A DNA stretch of 64,000 nt from a virus. The stretch is from IMG/VR virus record IMGVR_UViG_3300008108_000039, positions 1 to 64,000 of that record; one strand, 5' to 3'. A program made the position numbers and the translations under genes. This document shows positions 48,905 to 58,088 of this stretch, piece by piece. The notes beneath the pieces were generated by a model. It was not told the origin of the DNA. It did not search any database and saw only the letters and a program-made list of their open reading frames with translations. Positions within the stretch are counted from its first letter, which is position 1, and each line of letters begins with the position of its first letter.

Positions 48905-49849
48905 CTATACTAAAACTGCAACTTTATCACAAAGATCTGGCTTGTCTCTGTAGGGACACCATTTGCAACTACTTTCACCTACATTTTTAAGATACGACTT
49001 TATTTGAGGTTTACCAACTTCATTAAAACAATCTTTAATAAAAGATTGGAAATTATCTATTGTTTGTTTACGTTTATTTTTTCCACTTGCTGGTTTGAAA
49101 GATTGTACTCTTGGAATAGCATATTCGGATTGCTCCCAGATTTTTCGTTTAACAATAAAGAATTCAACTTCAATTTTTTCCACATCAACATTAAATTGTT
49201 GCGCAAAAAACTGCTTGTATAACAATACTTGAGCGATTTTAGAATTATCTCTTTTGTCATTATCTGACCATCCTCTGGTAGATGTTTTGATGTCATATAT
49301 ATAAATTTTATCTAATTCTTCATCATATAATACAAAATCAATAAATCCTTTTAAATAAATATTATTACCCACATTTACTAATAAAGGCATTTCTATACCT
49401 AGTAATTTTACTTTACGTATAGTAAATAATTTATTTCTGTTTTTCTTAATCCAATCTAATATAGCAACAGCATCTTCAAAAAATTCTCCCATTTGAACAG
49501 GATCACTAAAATGAGTACCTACTGCTTTATATTCTTTAGAATAAATTGTTGAAAATTTTTCCTTAAACAGTTTAATTAGATCCATTCTATCAGCAGCTGC
49601 TCCACTCTCATTGTACATTATTGTAATGTAGTCTTGTAATGTTTCATGAAATGCTGTACCAAATACAGTATGTATACTTGCTTGATATGGTTGTTTATTT
49701 TCTACATAGGTAAGATACCATTGATGTGGACATTTATTCCATATTGAATATTGAGAATAAGAAACACTACGTTGATATTCATAGTTTATTTCTGATGGTT
49801 TATAATTCTTAATTTTAACTTCAACCTCAGATAATTTTTTCTTAGCCAT
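48905..49849 (-). CDS. PD-(D/E)XK nuclease, Cas4/RecB-like
   Basis: N-terminal YSQYSIWNKCPHQWYLTYVE with one Cys, FGTAFHETLQDY, and the nuclease core FIDFVLYDEEL then IYIYDIKTSTRG (D and E/D-x-K, about residues 165-185). C-terminal Cys trio SSCKWCPYRDKPDLCDK completes a likely 4Fe-4S cluster as in Cas4 and AddB. Probably a 5'-3' exonuclease in recombination and repair. 314 residues. No Cas1 or CRISPR is near. Confidence 0.88.
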   Translation of the reverse strand: MAKKKLSEVEVKIKNYKPSEINYEYQRSVSYSQYSIWNKCPHQWYLTYVENKQPYQASIHTVFGTAFHETLQDYITIMYNESGAAADRMDLIKLFKEKFSTIYSKEYKAVGTHFSDPVQMGEFFEDAVAILDWIKKNRNKLFTIRKVKLLGIEMPLLVNVGNNIYLKGFIDFVLYDEELDKIYIYDIKTSTRGWSDNDKRDNSKIAQVLLYKQFFAQQFNVDVEKIEVEFFIVKRKIWEQSEYAIPRVQSFKPASGKNKRKQTIDNFQSFIKDCFNEVGKPQIKSYLKNVGESSCKWCPYRDKPDLCDKVAVLV

Positions 49850-50129
49850 ATATTTTCCTAATTGCTTTACCTAATTCTTGATCATTAGGATATTGTTTAA
49901 CTAAATCTTGAACAGTGTTAAGAGTAGTAATTTCTTTTTTTAAATATTGAGCTAAGTCAAGTGCTTCTTCATAAGCATGTTGAAGCATATTTTGATGATT
50001 ATTTTGTTCTAATGTAGTATTATACTTTTTTAACCCACGATCTGCTCTTAAAGCAAGATCTTTCATTACTGAAGTTGTAATCTTATCATCCGGGGTACAT
50101 ATAAGATTAAGTGATGTTATTGTATTCAT
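49842..50129 (-). CDS. MazG-like nucleotide pyrophosphohydrolase candidate, 95 aa
   Basis: LALRADRGLKKYNTTLEQNN and HAYEEALDLAQYLKKEI match the RGxxKY and E-E-x-L-D-x-x-x-Y-L patterns of phage MazG-type all-helical NTP pyrophosphatases. It could clear unusual nucleotides or ppGpp. Single domain. Confidence 0.7.
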   Translation of the reverse strand: MNTITSLNLICTPDDKITTSVMKDLALRADRGLKKYNTTLEQNNHQNMLQHAYEEALDLAQYLKKEITTLNTVQDLVKQYPNDQELGKAIRKIYG

Positions 50130-50689
50130 AATAAATTAAATTTTAATATTTCTTTGATTGCTTGTTTTCCATCTTCATTTATTTGTCTAGTACCTACACC
50201 TGCAAAATTCTTTGGCAATGAAGGGATAATGTATATTGGGAGGAATTTTTTTACAAGATATGAATACACATACCATTGTTTAAAATTTTGTTCATATAAA
50301 TAAACTGATTTATTGTTGTTTATAGCCATTTGAACTGCCCATCCAGTTCCACCATCTACTAATTTATCTGATCCTATAACTAAACGTCCAACAGCATATA
50401 TTGCTTCTGCATTTTTTACTTGAAACCAATTTCTACACAATAAATTTCTAACGTAAGGGTTATATTTAATTTTATATAACGGACGTTTAATTGGTTTTTC
50501 ACATAATAATACTTGTTGCCATCCTTCTTCTAATTGTTCAGATGTTAATACTACTGGATTTTCTCCATATTGGGTATGGCCTTGAAAAGAATATGCTATG
50601 GTTTTTACTTTATATTCTTTTAATTGATTTTCCCATTCCATATCAGAACCGGGGCATCCTCCACTATGACAAATATAAGTTTTATCCAT
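50126..50689 (-). CDS. SLOG-like Rossmann protein, 187 aa
   Basis: Begins YICHSGGCPGSDMEWENQLK, the glycine-rich nucleotide-binding loop of SLOG/YspA-type proteins, and has VDGGTGWAVQMAINNNKSVY, matching the second loop. Such proteins bind or modify nucleotides; some link to defence signalling or NAD derivatives. Specific role unknown. Confidence 0.7.
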   Translation of the reverse strand: MDKTYICHSGGCPGSDMEWENQLKEYKVKTIAYSFQGHTQYGENPVVLTSEQLEEGWQQVLLCEKPIKRPLYKIKYNPYVRNLLCRNWFQVKNAEAIYAVGRLVIGSDKLVDGGTGWAVQMAINNNKSVYLYEQNFKQWYVYSYLVKKFLPIYIIPSLPKNFAGVGTRQINEDGKQAIKEILKFNLL

Positions 50690-51071
50690 TAATTTGAGAT
50701 GTTATATTTTCAACTTCATTTTTAGAAAGCATTCTGATGTATTCTTTAGCTTCTTTTTTAGATACTTCAAAATAAGTAGCTACTGCTTTTACTTCATCAA
50801 CATCATAATCTTCTTTTTTAGAGGCTTTAATATACTTTAAATATTTGTATTGTTTAGGAATAAGATCTTTATATAGATTATAAAGATACTCTCCTTTCAT
50901 TTGCCAAGTATTCTTTTGTACTATATTAACTACCTCACAGTAATCAGGGTCCATACTAAGTATTCTATTACACATCCAGTTATTGAAACTATTTTTTTCT
51001 TCTTCAGGAATATATTTCCACTCTTCTTTAGTTAATGTTATTCTTTTTATAGTATCAAAAATATTAGCCAT
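50682..51071 (-). CDS. Possible clamp-loader small subunit (gp62-like)
   Basis: Size (129 residues), helical composition (MANIFDTIKRITLTKEEWKY and DVDEVKAVATYFEVSKKEAK) and position beside the clamp-loader gene suggest the T4 gp62-type small subunit. No catalytic motif is expected. Mainly a context call. Confidence 0.5.
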   Translation of the reverse strand: MANIFDTIKRITLTKEEWKYIPEEEKNSFNNWMCNRILSMDPDYCEVVNIVQKNTWQMKGEYLYNLYKDLIPKQYKYLKYIKASKKEDYDVDEVKAVATYFEVSKKEAKEYIRMLSKNEVENITSQING

Positions 51072-51326
51072 TTAGTAAAATTTCGTTGTTCCACTATCTT
51101 TAGCTACTTTAAGTTGCATTTTAAGATAATTTACTTCATTTTTTAAATTATAAACATCAATTTGACTTGCTCTTAATTCTTTTTCTATTTCTAATTGATG
51201 AGATTTAATATCAAGAAATACAGTTTCACTTAGATTTCTTTCAATTATTAACTTTTGAATAACACTGTTTAAACGTTCTATCTCACGTTTACGTTTATTA
51301 AATAGATTTGTTAGCATTCTTACCAT
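51072..51326 (-). CDS. Coiled-coil protein, 84 aa
   Basis: Continuous heptads from residue 10 to 75 (RKREIERLNSVIQKLIIERN, VYNLKNEVNYLKMQLKVAKD). Overlaps the upstream zinc protein by 29 nt. Unknown. Confidence 0.65.
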   Translation of the reverse strand: MVRMLTNLFNKRKREIERLNSVIQKLIIERNLSETVFLDIKSHQLEIEKELRASQIDVYNLKNEVNYLKMQLKVAKDSGTTKFY

Positions 51327-51540
51327 AGAATTGTTTTAAAGGTGCTTGAATAAATTCTTCAAGTAATACTCCACATTTGTCACAAGCGATTAATTGAATA
51401 GGAACTATTCTATCTTCAGGTAAACCTGATATTAATCTAGATTCTTTACGAATATACATTACATCTTTAAATGTAGGATTACCGCACTCGCATATTAAGG
51501 GAGTTGTAGCTGTTATATTAAGCTGTTGTGGTTGATTCAT
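51298..51540 (-). CDS. Small zinc-ribbon protein, 80 aa
   Basis: Two Cys pairs (LICECGNPTF and IACDKCGVLL) about 45 residues apart. Resembles T4-like small zinc proteins of unknown function. Overlaps the clamp-loader 3' end by 1 nt. Confidence 0.65.
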   Translation of the reverse strand: MNQPQQLNITATTPLICECGNPTFKDVMYIRKESRLISGLPEDRIVPIQLIACDKCGVLLEEFIQAPLKQFYGKNANKSI

Positions 51541-52461
51541 TATAATATTTGTTTTTTAGTTGTTTCTAATATTTTAGCTATACAAGCAGCAAAGTTTATT
51601 TCTTTATCTGGCACTACACCTGCTCGCCAAATAAAATCATCTAATATAACTGATAGTTGGGCATCATTTCCATAACTAAATTCAGATAAATTATCAAACA
51701 TATAGCGATAAGCTGTTTGAAAGTCGTCAACTTGCGCGTCAGCTACAAGTTGGCGGATTTGGTACCAAGCATTTTTCTCGCGTTGTTTTAGTATTTGAAC
51801 TAATGGTTTACACCAATTATCATCTAATTTATCAACTACTAATATAGTTTCTCCTGATAATGGATCAAGTATAGAGTTTTGTTGTAATATTTTAATAATT
51901 GATCTTACATCAGGATAAAATGTATTTACTACCTGAGCAATATCTTCCATCTTATACATTATTTTTTCAACATCTAAAATGTTGGTGCAAATATGTTTTG
52001 CAACAGCACCTTTAGATGGTGGTTTTAATATATGAATCTCACAACGTGATTGAAGTGGTTCAATCAATCGTTCAATATAATTACACGTTAATATAAAACG
52101 AGTATATGCTGAGTATTCTTCAATTAGATTACGTAATGCTGCTTGAGCGGGTTGTGTTAAAAAATCAGCTTCATCTAATATAACAACTTTAAGTGGTTGA
52201 AATGATGACTTTATCCCTAATAACATCAATCCCATTTTCATCACTAGCGTTAAGATAGAGATAATCACATTTGATATTTTTAACAATTAATTTAGCTAAT
52301 GTTGTTTTACCTGTTCCTGCTGTGCCACTAAATATAAAATGGGGTATATCATTAGTAGCAATACAAGCAGCAATACGAGCTTTAATATCATCGTTACCTA
52401 TATATTGTTCTAATGTTTGGCTACGAAACTTTTCAATCCACAGTGTATGTTCTCTTTTCAT
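51540..52461 (-). pseudogene. Clamp-loader large subunit (gp44-like), split by a +1 frameshift
   Basis: Two overlapping frames encode one AAA+ clamp loader. The first (52461-52189) has KREHTLWIEKFRSQTLEQYI, Walker A SGTAGTGKTTLAK and NASDENGIDVIRDK. The second carries FQPLKVVILDEADF (Walker B), LTCNYIERLIEPLQSRCEI (sensor 1 and Arg finger) and the C-terminal collar. The natural join is near 52205-52212, where reading must slip +1. About 6-7 residues normally between helix and Walker B also seem missing. Either an assembly or natural deletion, or programmed frameshifting. The gene is essential in T4 relatives, so it may still be made. Confidence 0.85.
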
Positions 52462-52465
52462 AACT

Positions 52466-52489
52466 TAAATATATAATTTTTATTTTGAC
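52466..52489 (-). promoter_or_regulatory. Promoter-like element (GTCAAAAT-N8-TATATTTA)
   Basis: GTCAAAAT (52489-52482), 8 nt, TATATTTA (52473-52466), only 4 nt before the clamp-loader ATG at 52461 (leaderless candidate). Confidence 0.7.
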
Positions 52490-52493
52490 AATT

Positions 52494-53057
52494 CTAATAC
52501 TTAGATGACTTTTCTAAATTATCCTTCCACCATAGTGGTTGAAGATTAGTATAATGAAAGCATTGTTTTTGTTGCTCATAATCAGATAAATCAAATGATA
52601 CACATGGTCTAATATGATCTATATGCCATCCCTTTCTACCATAATTTTCCCAATTCATACCTTCAGTAAATTTGGAAGCAATATGTTGTTTAAATTTTTC
52701 CATACTACATCCCAACATATCCATTGTTTTAGCACCTTTAGAATTAGTATGAAGAGCAGCTCTTAAACGTTCTCTTAGGTTATGTGCTATCCTATATTCT
52801 ATATTAGTAGATAATTTTTCTTTAAACCACTCATTCATATACCCCGGACGATCTCTTAACCATTGTTTAACTTGATCGTTTTGTTTTTGTTTAAATTCAG
52901 GATTTTGTTCTTTATATTCTTTAAAATATCTTAATCGTTTTTCTTTATGTTTATGATATGATTTATTATCCATTTTGCTTTTACAAGTAGTACAATAATT
53001 ACTTGTTCTACCTACAGGCAATTCAATTTTACATTTAAAACATTTTTTAACTTCCAT
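52494..53057 (-). CDS. HNH endonuclease, 187 aa
   Basis: Zinc knuckle MEVKKCFKCKIELPVGRTSN / YCTTCKSKM at the start, and the HNH-like core GWHIDHIRPCVSFDL and FHYTNLQPLWWKDNLEKSSK at the end. A free-standing nuclease common in T4-like phages and giant viruses. It lies just upstream of the disrupted clamp-loader gene. Confidence 0.88.
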   Translation of the reverse strand: MEVKKCFKCKIELPVGRTSNYCTTCKSKMDNKSYHKHKEKRLRYFKEYKEQNPEFKQKQNDQVKQWLRDRPGYMNEWFKEKLSTNIEYRIAHNLRERLRAALHTNSKGAKTMDMLGCSMEKFKQHIASKFTEGMNWENYGRKGWHIDHIRPCVSFDLSDYEQQKQCFHYTNLQPLWWKDNLEKSSKY

Positions 53058-53129
53058 ATTATTATCGTTTCCAATAAATATATGAAAGCTAGAAAAATAT
53101 CGAATTATATTAAAAGTTGTTTCATAAAA

Positions 53130-53690
53130 TTATACTACTGTATATTTTGTTTTATTAATACTAATTTCAGATATAGTGTTGTATTTTACGCGACGGATAG
53201 CCTCATATGATTGTCCTTTTTTAGCTTCAACCATATCTTTTACCATTAAATAATCTAATTTTGTATCATTTAAATCTTTTAAATAACGACAAACCATTTT
53301 TCTATTATCTTTATTTAATTTCGTAAATGTAATACTAAAGATTTTGCCTCTACTATTTTCAATTAATTGTTTAGTTGTATTAACATCAATTACACCTCCA
53401 TTAGTAATTTGTACTTTAGTTTTAGTAGATTTTTTAAATGGGGTTGGATTAATAGGATTTTTAGGATCATAATATATTCTATATGAACCATTATCTTCAT
53501 AATTAAATATACCTTGATCAGCAAAAAACGCCATAGTTGTTGAGACTTGTTCTTGAAACCAAGAATAATGAGGATATTTTTTACGAAGTTCCTGTTTAAT
53601 TTCAAGAGTAGTAATAGTGTTATTAGCATGAAGAAGTTCCTTAGCTACTGTTTCAATTAAATCAATTTGATAAGATGTTAAAGTGTTCAT
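53130..53690 (-). CDS. Hypothetical protein, 186 aa
   Basis: The N-terminal part (TSYQIDLIETVAKELLHANN and TLEIKQELRKKYPHYSWFQE) looks like a winged-helix domain, and the middle (GGVIDVNTTKQLIENSRGKI, SITFTKLNKDNRKMVCRYLK) resembles the DUF2693/SH3-like module known from Bacteroidota phages (IYSITFIKKDGTIR type). Function unknown; possibly nucleic-acid binding. Confidence 0.65.
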   Translation of the reverse strand: MNTLTSYQIDLIETVAKELLHANNTITTLEIKQELRKKYPHYSWFQEQVSTTMAFFADQGIFNYEDNGSYRIYYDPKNPINPTPFKKSTKTKVQITNGGVIDVNTTKQLIENSRGKIFSITFTKLNKDNRKMVCRYLKDLNDTKLDYLMVKDMVEAKKGQSYEAIRRVKYNTISEISINKTKYTVV

Positions 53691-53695
53691 ATTGT

Positions 53696-54907
53696 TTATT
53701 TTAAATGTATAATATATTTGATTCTATTTTGATGTTCATGATAAGCAATAATCTCAGAATTGAGTAATCCATTTCCTGCATTCACATGAGTACTGTCAAA
53801 ACCTCTTTCACTTAAATTTTTATAATTTAAAGTAAATGAATTACCTCTATACCAACCATTATAGATATAAGGGTTACCTGTGTGGACTTCATATATTAAA
53901 AGTATAGTATCTTTATCATAACCTGTATAGTTAAGTGATTTATCTGTTACTTCTGAAAAGTAGTTACCTTCACCATATGCTTTTCCACTAAATTGAAAAT
54001 TTCCTGCAGGGCGAATTTTAAGACCTTCTCTTAAGATAGGAATAACTGATGTACAGCGAGTACCATGAATGAGATATCGTGTTTGTTTATTGTTTTGCTT
54101 ATCAATCCAGTTTGTAAAACGATTATCTTCCCAAGCTTTTTCAACAGCATAAACACTTTCAATACGTTTTCTACGACTTGTATTTAATTGGTTAATTATG
54201 TATTGAATTTCTTTTTCTTTAGTATGGTCACATTTTTTTAATTTAATACCTAAAGCTTCAAGAAATGTTTGTTGTTCTTTATTTTCCTTTTTGTCTTCAT
54301 CTTTCTTAGTATCTTGAAACATAGATACTTGAGAAGATATAGCGTCAATATTATCTTGTTCTTGTACTAATGTTTTATCTAAATTAATATTAGGAAGAAT
54401 ATTATGTCTAACATTAGACATATAACGAGGAATAATAGTATAAAGTTCAATTAATTTATCATTAATTGCTTTTTCATTTTTTCTATCTATTTTAGATAAA
54501 TCATCAAGAATTTTTTGTGCTTCATCAATTTGTTTTTGACTAACTTTATCACATTTTACTGAATATGTTTTTTTAACTAGATCATTAGTGTAATTCCTCA
54601 TTAATGTGATAAAGTTATCAATTTGATTATCTTCAATACGTAAATAAGAATCAGTACTTTTATCTGTTTTTTCTTCAACTTTAACTGATACTAAAGCTGT
54701 AACGTCTGTATATCCTTTATCTATTTTTTCATTATATATATTTTTCCATTTTGAAATAGGTTTATGAAGAGTAGTTTTAGTGGAATCAATTCTACCATAG
54801 TTAATAGTAAAAGTAGGGCCACCTTCATAAATCATTTCATAATACTTGTTGTTATTAGCCCCAGTTACCATAATTAACTTGGCATATTTTTTATCAACTG
54901 AATTCAT
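53696..54907 (-). CDS. WGR-PARP poly(ADP-ribose) polymerase-like protein
   Basis: Transfers ADP-ribose from NAD. The N-terminal WGR domain (residues about 10-85) contains YEMIYEGGPTFTINYGRID. The middle has a helical part typical of the PARP regulatory domain (IPRYMSNVRHNILPNINLDK). The catalytic domain has His in LIHGTRCTSVIPILREGLKI (about 279), Tyr in AYGEGNYFSEVTDKSLNYT (about 316) and Glu in LNSEIIAYHEHQNRIKYI (about 388), the H-Y-E triad of true PARPs. 403 residues. The window also encodes a macrodomain, PRPP synthetase and NAMPT. Confidence 0.92.
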   Translation of the reverse strand: MNSVDKKYAKLIMVTGANNNKYYEMIYEGGPTFTINYGRIDSTKTTLHKPISKWKNIYNEKIDKGYTDVTALVSVKVEEKTDKSTDSYLRIEDNQIDNFITLMRNYTNDLVKKTYSVKCDKVSQKQIDEAQKILDDLSKIDRKNEKAINDKLIELYTIIPRYMSNVRHNILPNINLDKTLVQEQDNIDAISSQVSMFQDTKKDEDKKENKEQQTFLEALGIKLKKCDHTKEKEIQYIINQLNTSRRKRIESVYAVEKAWEDNRFTNWIDKQNNKQTRYLIHGTRCTSVIPILREGLKIRPAGNFQFSGKAYGEGNYFSEVTDKSLNYTGYDKDTILLIYEVHTGNPYIYNGWYRGNSFTLNYKNLSERGFDSTHVNAGNGLLNSEIIAYHEHQNRIKYIIHLK

Positions 54908-54930
54908 AACAAATTATTTATAAAACAAAA

Positions 54931-56553
54931 TTACATTCCAAATTCTGCCATTCCACCTAAATCATCTTTTTTCTTATCTTCAGGTTTTTCATGAATTACA
55001 GCTTCAGTCATTAGTAATGTAACAGCAGCGTGAGCAGCATTTTCAAGAGCACAACGTACTACTTTAGTAGGATCCATAATACCTGATTTGAAAGCATCAA
55101 CTGTTGTATTATTTGCAATGTCAGGAACAACTGATTTATCTGTTTTAGAATTTAATTTATCCCACCATTCTTGAGGATCTTCTCCTGCATTTTTAAGGAT
55201 TTGTTTAAATGGTTTAGCACAAGCTTGGAATATAATTGATACACCTTTACTTTTATCATCCTTACCCATCACATCAAGTACTCTTCTAGCATGTAATAAA
55301 GCGATACCTGCACCTGGTAATATACCTTCATCAAGAGCTGCTTTGGTAGCTTGTAAAGCATCATCTAAGCGGTCTTTCTTTTCTTTCATTTCAATTTCAG
55401 TACCACCACCTACATTAATAATAGCTACTCCACCAACCATTTTACCTAAACGCTCTTGCAATTTTTCAACGTTGTATGGTGTAGTTTCTTTTTCTAATTG
55501 ATTTTTTAAAGATAAAATACGTTCTTCAATTTTCTTAGGATCTCCTTTACCATCTACAATTGTAGTAGCTTCTTTACCTACAGTAACAATTCTAGCTTGA
55601 CCTAACCAATCTGTATTAAATTTGGATAATGACATACCTCTTTCTGGGGAAACAACAGTAGCACCAGTTAATATAGCTATATCTTCTAACATTTGATTTC
55701 TTAAATCACCAAAGCCAGGTGCCTTTACAGCAGCTACTTTCAACGCTCCTCTACCTTTATTCATTACAAGAGTTGCTAATGCTTCACCCTCAATGTCTTC
55801 AGCAATAATAAGTAAAGCTTTTTGTTCAGCTGATACTCTTTCTAATAGATGCAATAAATCTTTAATTACTGTTATCTTTTTATCATAAATTAAAATAAAA
55901 GGATCATTTAAAACAGCAGTCATTGAATTATTGTCTGTAATAAAATAGTGTGATTTATATCCTCTATCGAATTGTAATCCTTCTACCACTTCAAGTGATG
56001 TTTCACCAGTACGTGATTCTTCTACTGTTACTACTCCATCTCTACCTACTTTATCTAAGGCAGTAGCTACTAATTCTCCAATTTCAGTATCACCATTTGC
56101 AGATAATGTTGCAATTTGTTTAATTTGTTCTTCGCTAGTAATGTCTACAGACATTTCTTTCAATTCATTAACTACAGCTTTAACTGCTTCTTCAATACCT
56201 CTTTTTATTTGAGTAGCATTAGTTGAAGCATATGTTGTTGCTTCTAATGCGTGAGATGCTATTGAATGTGCTAACACAGTTGAAGTAGTTGTACCATCAC
56301 CAGCTTGATCAACTGTTTTTTGTGCTGCTTGTTTAATAACAGTAGCAGCCATATTTTCAATTGGATCTTCTAAAACAATTGTTTTAGCAACAGTGACACC
56401 ATCTTTGGTTGATGATACTTCATTGTGTTCTTTTTCAATTAATACATTACGTCCAAAAGGACCCATAGTAATAGAAACAGCTTTGTTAACTTTATCAATA
56501 CCTTTTTGTAGTTTTTCTTTCGCCTCGCGGTCGAAACTAATTATTTTACTCAT
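54931..56553 (-). CDS. groEL: Chaperonin GroEL
   Basis: Near full length (540 residues; typical 545). ATP site [15 protein letters not shown] (about 85-99), the conserved [12 protein letters not shown] start and the apical domain ending APGFGDLRN. It ends GGMAEFGM without the Gly-Gly-Met tail repeats of bacterial homologues. Encoded with its own GroES two genes upstream. It probably folds large phage structural or replication proteins. Confidence 0.98.
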   Translation of the reverse strand: MSKIISFDREAKEKLQKGIDKVNKAVSITMGPFGRNVLIEKEHNEVSSTKDGVTVAKTIVLEDPIENMAATVIKQAAQKTVDQAGDGTTTSTVLAHSIASHALEATTYASTNATQIKRGIEEAVKAVVNELKEMSVDITSEEQIKQIATLSANGDTEIGELVATALDKVGRDGVVTVEESRTGETSLEVVEGLQFDRGYKSHYFITDNNSMTAVLNDPFILIYDKKITVIKDLLHLLERVSAEQKALLIIAEDIEGEALATLVMNKGRGALKVAAVKAPGFGDLRNQMLEDIAILTGATVVSPERGMSLSKFNTDWLGQARIVTVGKEATTIVDGKGDPKKIEERILSLKNQLEKETTPYNVEKLQERLGKMVGGVAIINVGGGTEIEMKEKKDRLDDALQATKAALDEGILPGAGIALLHARRVLDVMGKDDKSKGVSIIFQACAKPFKQILKNAGEDPQEWWDKLNSKTDKSVVPDIANNTTVDAFKSGIMDPTKVVRCALENAAHAAVTLLMTEAVIHEKPEDKKKDDLGGMAEFGM

Positions 56554-56737
56554 ATTTTGTTTCCTTTATTTTATATTTGTTTTTATTTAAATCCAGTTGT
56601 ATATATTCATCACATTTCCAACAATTCGATTTAGGCATATTGTCAAAATTTCCTCCAATTCCATCATGTTGCCCATAATGTATTTCATTTATAATTCCAC
56701 ATTTAGGGCATTCTATATCTATGTCGTAGGAGGTCAT
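56546..56737 (-). CDS. Zinc-ribbon-like protein, 63 aa
   Basis: Cys pairs ECPKCGIINE and NCWKCDEYIQ. Sandwiched between GroEL and GroES genes with short overlaps. Unknown. Confidence 0.65.
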   Translation of the reverse strand: MTSYDIDIECPKCGIINEIHYGQHDGIGGNFDNMPKSNCWKCDEYIQLDLNKNKYKIKETKYE

Positions 56738-57015
56738 ATTTTATTATAAATTTTATATCCTGCAAACCAATATCCTACTGGTTTAGCATAAACAAATTGT
56801 TTTTTAAATATTTCCCATTTACGGTTTGAAGAATTTTTAGTTGGCACCTCAGCAGAAGTTGGTATGTCGTAAGATTCAGGTTTATTACACTCTGGATAAT
56901 GTTTATTTATTCCATGGCAATTAATGCAAAATTTATTTGAGTGCATATATTGCCCTCCTCCTTGAGGTACATTTACAACATCACTTACTTCTGTATTTCT
57001 AAACTTACGTGCCAT
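56734..57015 (-). CDS. Hypothetical protein, 93 aa
   Basis: Contains a Cys-rich segment KFCINCHGINKHYPECNK and an aromatic tail (VGYWFAGYKIYNKI). Directly abuts GroES. Function unknown; placement in the chaperonin operon is the only hint. Confidence 0.65.
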   Translation of the reverse strand: MARKFRNTEVSDVVNVPQGGGQYMHSNKFCINCHGINKHYPECNKPESYDIPTSAEVPTKNSSNRKWEIFKKQFVYAKPVGYWFAGYKIYNKI

Positions 57016-57308
57016 TATTTTTCTAAAATTACTAACAAATCAGATTCTTTCATTACAACATATTCTTCACCTTCAATGGTCATTTTAGTTCCACCAAAAG
57101 CAGGAAATACTACTGTTTGACCAACTTTAATTTTTGTTTCAATAAATGCTTCTCCAGTAACAGAAAAAATACCAGGTCCTACTGCTACCACTTCACCCAT
57201 AAGTGGTTTTTCCTTACCCATATCAGGTATTAAAATGTTACCATACATTTCTTCTGAGTTGTCATTTTGTTTAATTACAATGTGATTGTGTAATGGTACT
57301 ATTTTCAT
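57015..57308 (-). CDS. groES: Co-chaperonin GroES
   Basis: 97 residues with the GroES fold: KIVPLHNHIVIKQ start, a shortened mobile loop EEMYGNILIPDMGKEKPLMG, the roof part GEVVAVGPG and KVGQTVVFPAFGGTKMTIEG. Makes the lid for the phage GroEL in the same operon. Confidence 0.97.
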   Translation of the reverse strand: MKIVPLHNHIVIKQNDNSEEMYGNILIPDMGKEKPLMGEVVAVGPGIFSVTGEAFIETKIKVGQTVVFPAFGGTKMTIEGEEYVVMKESDLLVILEK

Positions 57309-57358
57309 AATAAAAATTTATTTAATAAATATACAATAATTTTATATAGTTTCCAAGT

Positions 57359-58087
57359 TTAGTTAGCTAGATTTGCTAATACTATATAAGAGGATTTATG
57401 TCCTTCTTTATTTTCAAAATCTAATTTTATGGCTCCCTGATCAGAAATAAAAGCTTTTCCTGTTGAATCTGAGTTAGCGTCAAATATAGATTTAATATAA
57501 TCAGCATTAAATTTTAATATATTTGATGGTATTGTTAAATTTGGTATAGGTATTTCAAATTGTATTTTATTTGAATGACCTTCTGGTTCTCCTAAAGTAA
57601 ATTTAACTTTATGTTCACTATCTTTATTTGTATATGCTTGAATAAGAGTTGTATCAGAATTTAATGCTTTTTTAGCTTTAACCCAGTTACTAACTAATTC
57701 AGGTGTAATGTCAAATTCATAATCACTTTCAAATTCATTTATTGAAAAACTAGCATTTGGAGCTAACATTAAATTAGCTAATGCATATTCTAAATTATAT
57801 TCATTATCTGCTATCAATAATCTAGTAGCAATATCATTATGAGATTGTAGGTCTATAGTGATAAATTGGTTACAAATATTAATTAACTTTAAAAATTTAG
57901 ATGTATCAAATATTAAAAATTCACTATCAGTAAATTCGAAAGGAGCAGTAATTATACCTACCATATCTTTAGTAGGTGAAAATGTTTTGATAGTAACTAC
58001 ATTATCTTTTACTGTCCATCTTACTTTCTCACCAATTCCATCTAAATAGTATTTATAAACTATTGATAATAACGATTGTTTTTCCAT
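57359..58087 (-). CDS. DNA sliding clamp (gp45-like)
   Basis: Homotrimeric T4-type clamp that tethers DNA polymerase. 242 residues (T4: 228). Starts MEKQSLLSIVYKYYLDGIGE; features strands KDNVVTIKTFSPTKDMVGII and a conserved end GAIKLDFENKEGHKSSYIVL. It is next to DNA polymerase and clamp loader in operon order, which supports the call. Confidence 0.85.
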   Translation of the reverse strand: MEKQSLLSIVYKYYLDGIGEKVRWTVKDNVVTIKTFSPTKDMVGIITAPFEFTDSEFLIFDTSKFLKLINICNQFITIDLQSHNDIATRLLIADNEYNLEYALANLMLAPNASFSINEFESDYEFDITPELVSNWVKAKKALNSDTTLIQAYTNKDSEHKVKFTLGEPEGHSNKIQFEIPIPNLTIPSNILKFNADYIKSIFDANSDSTGKAFISDQGAIKLDFENKEGHKSSYIVLANLAN

Positions 58088-58088
58088 A

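Noticed and set aside
48905-49849. Cas4 of a CRISPR system
   Set aside because: No Cas1, Cas2 or array nearby; a repair exonuclease of the same fold is more likely.
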